A stretch of 5,854 nt of DNA from an uncultured Lachnospiraceae bacterium. GTDB taxonomy: Bacteria > Bacillota > Clostridia > Lachnospirales > Lachnospiraceae. The stretch covers positions 1 to 5,854 of the forward strand of contig CACZSE010000049.1 of NCBI GenBank assembly GCA_902783735.1, read 5' to 3'. This document shows, one piece after another, positions 1-4,500 of this stretch. The translations under genes and the position numbers were made by a program. The notes under the pieces were generated by a model. That model saw nothing but the letters and a program-made list of their open reading frames with translations, did not search any database and was not told where the DNA came from. Within the stretch, counting starts at the first letter, position 1. The number at the start of each line of letters is the position of its first letter.

Positions 1-84
1 AGGATCGTAGTATCTCGCATTCAGATAGTATAAGCCCGTCTCGTTGTCATAGTAATAACCTCTGTAACTTAAAAACGTTTCTGA
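1..84 (-). pseudogene. Rhs repeat core fragment (orphan or broken Rhs tip), partial
   Basis: On the minus strand the frame from 84 down to 1 is open for 28 codons and contains GYYYDNETGLYYLNARYY followed by DP. This is the hallmark of the conserved C-terminal end of Rhs/YD-repeat core domains, just before the variable toxin tip in polymorphic toxins and WapA-like wall proteins. The frame has a TGA stop at 87-85, directly upstream, and no ATG, GTG or TTG inside it. It therefore cannot be the start of a gene and is not joined to an upstream YD-repeat region in this window. The rest of the core and any toxin tip would lie left of base 1. It may be a degraded rhs gene or a displaced orphan tip cassette of the kind known from rhs loci. 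The family match is strong; its status as pseudogene or cassette is inferred. Confidence 0.8.
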
Positions 85-109
85 TCATACTCAAATTTTC
101 AACATAAAA

Positions 110-146
110 ACACAGATGATATATCCTATGGATACACCACCTGTGT
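110..146. repeat. Nested symmetrical inverted repeat
   Basis: ACACAG (110-115) pairs with CTGTGT (141-146). Inside it TATCC (122-126) pairs with GGATA (130-134) around a 3-base loop. The two stems are separated by a symmetrical 6/6 internal loop. No strong T-run follows immediately on either strand, so it is not an obvious terminator. Its function is unknown. Confidence 0.5.
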
Positions 147-220
147 ATATATTTAAATGTATTTTTCAGACAATGATGCCTTGCCGGATGCCATTGTAAA
201 TATCTCCCCAATTTCCTCGT

Positions 221-253
221 TCACTTGGTACAATTACTATAAATATCAAGTGA
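221..253. repeat. 10-bp inverted repeat with one mismatch
   Basis: TCACTTGGTA (221-230) is complementary to TATCAAGTGA (244-253) except at one position, which would be a G-U pair in a plus-strand transcript. The loop is 13 bases and AT-rich. There is no T-run directly after it on the minus strand, so it is a poor candidate for terminating yihY. It could be a protein-binding palindrome or a mobile-element remnant. Confidence 0.4.
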
Positions 254-319
254 TGATTTTATTAAAACATATTTGAGGATTATTGTAAAGAGAATAGAAA
301 AAATCACAATTAATTACAA

Positions 320-335
320 AACAATGATTATTGTT
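320..335 (-). terminator. Weak possible yihY terminator hairpin
   Basis: AACAAT and ATTGTT form a 6-bp AT-only stem with a 4-base loop, starting 5 nt past the yihY TAA stop (343-341). On the minus strand only a short TTT follows. The position fits a terminator but the stem is weak. Confidence 0.25.
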
Positions 336-340
336 GGAGC

Positions 341-1180
341 TTATTTTGTTTTTCTCCTGCTCAATCCCTTTATGATGAAACTTCCAAAATATCTGTTAAG
401 ATTAGCGCCGATCATCAAAATATACATGCATGCATACATCCAGATCATGATCAGAACCAGTGTACTCAAACTGCCATATACATTGAATCCATGATAATAA
501 TCTATATACAATGAATAACCGAAAGACATAACCGACCATCCTATGGCCGAAAATGCTGCCCCCGGTATCTGATAACGCATTTTTAACTTCTTGTTTGGTA
601 AAAAAGTATACATGAACGCAAATATAAGTGTAAGAAATCCCCATACAATTAAGAAACGCAGATTTCCTATGATACTGAAATATTCTGCAGTCTTAGGTGC
701 GATAGTCCTTATATATTCAACAAAATTTTCTCCTGCGATCATCATGCCGAAACAAAGAATGAGCATTATAAGCATGATCACGGAATAAAAAGATGCTCTT
801 ATGCGAACAAATAGCATATTTCTGTCTTCTGTGACTTCATTTGCCGTATTAAGTCCCATCATCATGCCCCACATGCCTTTTCCGGCAGACCAAAGCATAA
901 CGACTATAGCAACGGGAAGTATTCCCTCATATTGATTGTATACCTGTGCAACAAGGCTCTCGATTATGCTGTCCAAAAATCCCGGGGTATATTCTTCCAC
1001 GACCGCTACTATCATATCCTCGGTAAAGGGCAGATAGGAAAGGATGACACATCCGATCAAAAGTATCGGTATGATGGACAACAAAAAGAAAAACGCCATA
1101 GATGATGCATAGGCTGCTATATTATCTCTCTGAAGTTGTTTGGAAAATGTGTAGAAAGTCAGATACAGTCTTTTAATCAT
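341..1180 (-). CDS. YihY/BrkB-family inner membrane protein
   Basis: This encodes a 279-residue integral membrane protein of the YihY/BrkB (UPF0761) family, once misnamed ribonuclease BN. The biochemical role of the family is not settled; transport or envelope functions have been proposed. Approximate hydrophobic segments are residues 27-50, 87-109, 129-150, 173-195, 206-228 and 236-262. The family signature is seen near the C-terminus as YGSLSTLVLIMIWMY followed by LMIGANLNRYF. The usual relatives read GAELN, so the acidic residue is replaced by Asn here. LPNKKLKMRYQIPGAAFSAIGW before the fifth segment also fits the family. The length is normal and the C-terminus is basic (RRKTK). I chose ATG at 1180. 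The frame is open further up to a TTG at 1234, but those 18 codons start inside the T-run of the upstream terminator. No good Shine-Dalgarno sequence precedes 1180, so the start is less certain than the family. Confidence 0.88.
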   Translation of the reverse strand: MIKRLYLTFYTFSKQLQRDNIAAYASSMAFFFLLSIIPILLIGCVILSYLPFTEDMIVAVVEEYTPGFLDSIIESLVAQVYNQYEGILPVAIVVMLWSAGKGMWGMMMGLNTANEVTEDRNMLFVRIRASFYSVIMLIMLILCFGMMIAGENFVEYIRTIAPKTAEYFSIIGNLRFLIVWGFLTLIFAFMYTFLPNKKLKMRYQIPGAAFSAIGWSVMSFGYSLYIDYYHGFNVYGSLSTLVLIMIWMYACMYILMIGANLNRYFGSFIIKGLSRRKTK

Positions 1181-1232
1181 AACATTATTCGGAATTGGCT
1201 CGCACCAGGCTCGCAACCCAAGTGCTCTGCAC
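1181..1232 (-). promoter_or_regulatory. yihY leader with tandem GGCTCGCA repeats, no clear promoter
   Basis: These 52 bases lie between the RNA terminator T-run and the yihY ATG. GGCTCGCA occurs on the plus strand at 1197-1204 and again at 1208-1215, an 8-bp direct repeat with an 11-bp period, about one helical turn. A short GTGC/GCAC hairpin (1222-1232) abuts the T-run. I see neither a recognisable -35/-10 pair nor an AGGAGG-like site. Expression of yihY may therefore depend on read-through from the RNA upstream. The repeats are seen; a regulatory role is inferred. Confidence 0.35.
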
Positions 1233-1260
1233 AAAAAAAGTGGCCCGATACCAAGCCACC
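1233..1260 (-). terminator. Intrinsic terminator of the ncRNA
   Basis: On the minus strand GTGGCTTG (1259-1252) and CGGGCCAC (1247-1240) form an 8-bp stem with two G-U pairs and a GTAT loop, followed directly by seven T (1239-1233). This is a textbook Rho-independent terminator. It ends the structured RNA 53 nt before the yihY start codon. Confidence 0.88.
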
Positions 1261-1453
1261 TAATTGTTCTTTTCAGAATGGTCCCAAGACGGTTCCTGAA
1301 TTTTGACTCCTAGCCAAAGCCAGGTGGGCAACCGCAACTCAAGCGTCTGTCTTCCACTGCGCATTCGGAGGCCTGACATCTTCTTAAGCAATATAGGAAT
1401 CCCGTTTAAAGTAAATGTAGGTTCAAAATACCAGGAATGTATCCCTCTCGGGT
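1235..1453 (-). ncRNA. Structured non-coding RNA of ~220 nt; 6S RNA candidate (raiA-motif RNA is the alternative)
   Basis: The transcript is bounded by a near-consensus sigma-A promoter and a strong intrinsic terminator and has no meaningful reading frame. The predicted start is the A at 1453. Pairings I can trace on the minus strand: TGGT/ACCA enclosing a large asymmetric bubble that carries TTTTGAACCTACATTT; ACGG-GA-TTCCT with AGGAACCGT (2-base bulge); CUCC/GGAG; a GUGG/CCAC arm with an inner CGC/GCG stem; and a CCTGGC/GCTAGG hairpin with a TTTG loop. A 5' CCC-GAGA-GGG hairpin is also possible. The bubble-bearing fold, the length and the GAACC...ACGGG..TTCCT order remind me of Firmicutes 6S RNA, which sequesters sigma-A RNA polymerase. 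I do not see a clean closing stem joining the two ends, and the middle is multibranched, so a raiA-motif RNA or an undescribed family remains possible. A cis-acting leader for yihY is a further option. I am confident it is an RNA gene and only moderately confident of the family. Confidence 0.68.
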
Positions 1454-1459
1454 AAGTTT

Positions 1460-1488
1460 ATTATACATTATGTAAAGTAAAAATTCAA
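1460..1488 (-). promoter_or_regulatory. Sigma-A promoter of the ncRNA
   Basis: On the minus strand the -35 element TTGAAT (1488-1483) is separated by exactly 17 bp from a perfect -10 TATAAT (1465-1460). The spacer and downstream region are AT-rich. The expected start is the A at 1453. This is the best promoter in the window and points to strong constitutive transcription of the RNA. Confidence 0.85.
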
Positions 1489-1498
1489 GATAAATTTT

Positions 1499-1521
1499 GG
1501 GGAGAAGCCAAGCTTCTCCCC
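1499..1521 (-). terminator. Terminator hairpin of the giant surface-protein gene
   Basis: GGGGAGAAGC and GCTTCTCCCC form a perfect 10-bp GC-rich stem with a 3-base loop, extendable by one T-A pair, starting 5 nt after the TAA stop of the large gene. On the minus strand the stem is followed by AAAATTTATCTT rather than a pure T-run, which is atypical. On the plus strand ATCTTTT follows. Its position right after the stop codon, and the ncRNA promoter just beyond it, make termination or insulation its likely job. Confidence 0.75.
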
Positions 1522-1526
1522 ATCTT

Positions 1527-4500
1527 TTAATTGATCCACGTTATAGGCCAGTCACAGTCACATGTCCCATTGAACTTGGTAGATTTATCTACCTTGAGAT
1601 TCTTTCCTGTATAATTTCCGAACCACCCGTTAAAGGTGCAGTTTCTGATCGTTATATCATCCGCAGTCAGATGATCTTCTCTCTTGTTCGTGTCGGAATC
1701 ACCATATGAAAGTGTCATGAAGCACATGCATTCCCAGCTGCCTTGGTCATATGATGTGATGGTCGTATCTTTGAGCACAAGCTTCTTTACCATGAAATCA
1801 CTTCTGCTCTTTCCGCTCACAAAGTTCGGTTCAATGCAGATGCCGCAATGCGGAGCGATACCCGATGCATTTTTCAGGTCACAGCCTTCTATAGTGATAT
1901 TGCTTCCGTCCGTCAGAGAGATGGCACTTCTCCTGTTACCGTATACGGCACAGTTTTTGATGGTTATGTTCTCACAATGTACATAGTCCGATGCGATCTT
2001 GTAACCGAGATAGATTCCGTCACCCCAGTTATTGCATATCTCCATATCCTCGATGGTTATATTTCTGGATCCCTTAATGAAAACGCCGTGTCCTGACTCA
2101 CCGCCACTGCCCTTATGCTTTTTACGTTCACCCAAAAGCTGTCCACCTCTGATGTGTACATTGTCAACATTTTCTATATCGAATACGCAATAGTCTCCAA
2201 CACTGCATCCCGTAGCCATTATGACCGCTTCATTGTCCATAATCAGATTTACATTGCTGAAAAGACATATTGCAGGATAATTCGGATAATGAACATTGCT
2301 GGGATTAACGGGGAGTATATCATATACACCTGCCGGAACATAAACTGTATTTATACCTGCACTGTCATAGTTTACACTGGCCTGTTTAAGCGCTTTCTGG
2401 AAAGCTATGGAATCGTCCGTTCCGTCGCCTGCCACCGCGCCAAAGTCGACCACATTCAGATACGAATCAGGTTTTTCGACAGGTTTTACACCTCTTATGT
2501 CTTTTTCCCAAAGTGCATAAAGGTCAATGACCGCATCTCCTTCGGTTGCCGGAAGATTTATCTTATGACCGTTGTCATATACCTTAGGTCCCGTGGGAGT
2601 TGTTGCCCAACCAATAAATTTGTATCCGTCTACCTTAAAAGCGTTTGCCCTTAAAGTGATGGTACTTCCTACCTTCTGCTTGACCATATCGGCCATCTTA
2701 CCTGTCACTTCCCTGCCTGTGGGTGCATTGGCATGAAACTTTATTGTATAGGTGAAGGGCTCCCATTTTGCATACAGAGTCATGTCTACATTCGGTGAAG
2801 ATATAATGCTTCCCACTACCTTTTTGCAGGCTTTATCCGTACACCATCCGCCAAAGGTAAATCCCTTTCTGGTAGCGGTAGGTAATCTGTATCCGCTGTC
2901 AGCTCTGTTATTGTATGTATCTATGTAGCCGACACGAGTCTTATCTATCTTTGCCGTAGGATCATTACAGTTTATATCATAGGTAATGGTATACTGCGTT
3001 CTGTTCCATCCGGCATAAATGACCTTATCACCCGTAGAGCCCTTTGCGATCTTAGGCATGCTCTTCTTTGTCTTAGCATCCGAAAACCATCCGGTAAATT
3101 CTCCGCCGAGTGCGGATAACGGCTTAAACACGATCTCATCATCCACTGTATATATATTCGGATTTGCCGAATTATCAGCGATCTGCGCATTCTTATAGGT
3201 TATCGTATATACCTGCTTTTGCCATACCGCATAAAATGTCACATCATTTGCAAACATATATTGGGCGGCATCTTCATAATACACACCTGTCGGAGCAAGG
3301 TCATAAGCCTTCTTTTGAGCCTCATTCTTTCCTTCGGTACGCTTAGAATACGGATAGATACTCCAACCGACAAATTTATATCCTGTCAGGGTATATTTGT
3401 TTTTATTTAACTTAACGGTAGTTGCGAACAAACCGCTCTGTTTTCCGGTATTTCCCTTTGCTTTCTGACCGTTTGGCGTATCCGCAACAAAGGTTATCGT
3501 ACGTTTTGAAGGCTTCCATTTTGCATAGAGCCTGATATCACCCTTATGTTTTTTAGGTATAACATTGAATTTGGTCTTAAATGCGGCATCCTTATACCAG
3601 CCGTCAAAGTCATATCCGTCTCTTACAGCCTTAGACAGCGCCTGAGTCTGGGTCTCGCTGTATGTATAGTTAAATATGAACGGACCGTCGGGATCAAGAT
3701 TACCACCGTCTAAAACATATGAAATACCAAATGTATTAACACCCTCATGAGGTACCCACTTTGCATACAGTTTAATATCTCCGAAGGTTCCCTTTTTTAT
3801 AACGGGCATGGCCTTTTTTAATACCTCATCAGCGTACCATCCACCGAAATCATAATTTACTCTTGTCGGTATGGGAAGTGCGATATCGGCATTTGCATTA
3901 AAATCATATTTTCCGTTTGAATAAATTGCTCTGTTTGGATCAGAAGCAGGGATACTTCCGCCGTTTAACTCAAATTCAACCCTGTGAGCCCCCGGCTTCC
4001 ATGCGGCATAAAGCTTGATCGTCTCATTGAATTTAAGCGGTACTATGTTTGCGAGTGCCTCATCCGCAAGATCAAACTGTCCCTTATCTGCCTTTTCTTT
4101 TGTAAATGCCCAGCCCACAAATTCATAGCCTTTTCTGGCAAAGGCATTCTTTTGAAGCTGTACTTTATTGGCGGGATCATATTCAGCGATCGTCTTTGGC
4201 ATGGTACCGCTGTTCTTTCCGTTTCCGTCATAAACAACACTGAATTTGTTCGGTGTCCATTTGGCGTAAACAAAGACATCTTCGATCGCCTTAACATTTA
4301 CCGTCTTTACCTTCTTTTCGAAATTCGGATCTGCAAACCACCCGTCAAATTTAAAGCCGGCCCTGTCGGGTGTGGGAAGAGCGACTTTGACACCGTACAT
4401 ATATCCATGAGGATATGAAGAACTGAAACTTCCTCCGTTCAGTTCATATTTAATGTCAAATCTGTCACGCCAAACCGCATAGAGTGTCGCAGTCCCGTTG

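Larger units (their letters stand above)
85..340. other. AT-rich intergenic stretch with inverted repeats, no convincing gene
   Basis: This stretch separates the Rhs fragment from the yihY stop codon. I see no gene I can name. It holds two clear inverted repeats, at 110-146 and 221-253, listed separately. It also holds a weak hairpin just past the yihY stop and a tiny minus-strand open frame at 233-153 (TTG start, 26 codons, containing NEEIGEIFTMASGKASLSEK). That peptide looks more protein-like than random sequence, but it has no ribosome binding site and no family I recognise. Another minus-strand frame over the same bases gives RGNWGDIYNGIRQG, so neither reading is compelling. The stretch reads like a patchwork of remnants beside the broken Rhs sequence. 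Confidence 0.5.

Noticed and set aside
171..196. CAATG/CATTG inverted repeat and GATGCC direct repeat
   Set aside because: They are short (5-6 bp), have no T-run and no neighbouring gene end, and are compatible with chance.
273..494. Plus-strand small hydrophobic open frame
   Set aside because: It starts with TTG without an RBS and mostly overlaps the 3' end of yihY in antisense. The hydrophobicity mirrors the membrane segments of yihY.
402..644. Minus-strand 80-codon frame inside yihY
   Set aside because: It is an out-of-frame reading of the same strand as yihY, with no family resemblance.
1181..1234. Extended yihY N-terminus from TTG at 1234
   Set aside because: Its start codon lies in the T-run of the ncRNA terminator, and MCRALGLRAWCEP does not resemble a YihY N-terminus. 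ATG at 1180 gives the normal family start.
1235..1453. T-box, cobalamin, lysine or M-box riboswitch
   Set aside because: The T-box word (AGGGTGGNACCGCG) and the conserved boxes of the others, as I know them, are not present. The AGGTGGC before the terminator is only the terminator arm.
2086..2100. GHG motif as evidence for a GH28 polygalacturonase
   Set aside because: The SGHGV sequence comes before the GDG motif and without the NxD, DD and RxK partners in order, so it is not the GH28 active site.
2115..2654. Plus-strand open frame of 179 codons opposite the beta-helix domain
   Set aside because: It lies wholly antisense to a well-supported domain, its translation resembles no family, and no promoter or ribosome binding site precedes it.
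3984..4418. Plus-strand open frame of 144 codons
   Set aside because: It is antisense to repeats 4-6 of the large protein, and the frame openness follows from the codon use of the repeats.
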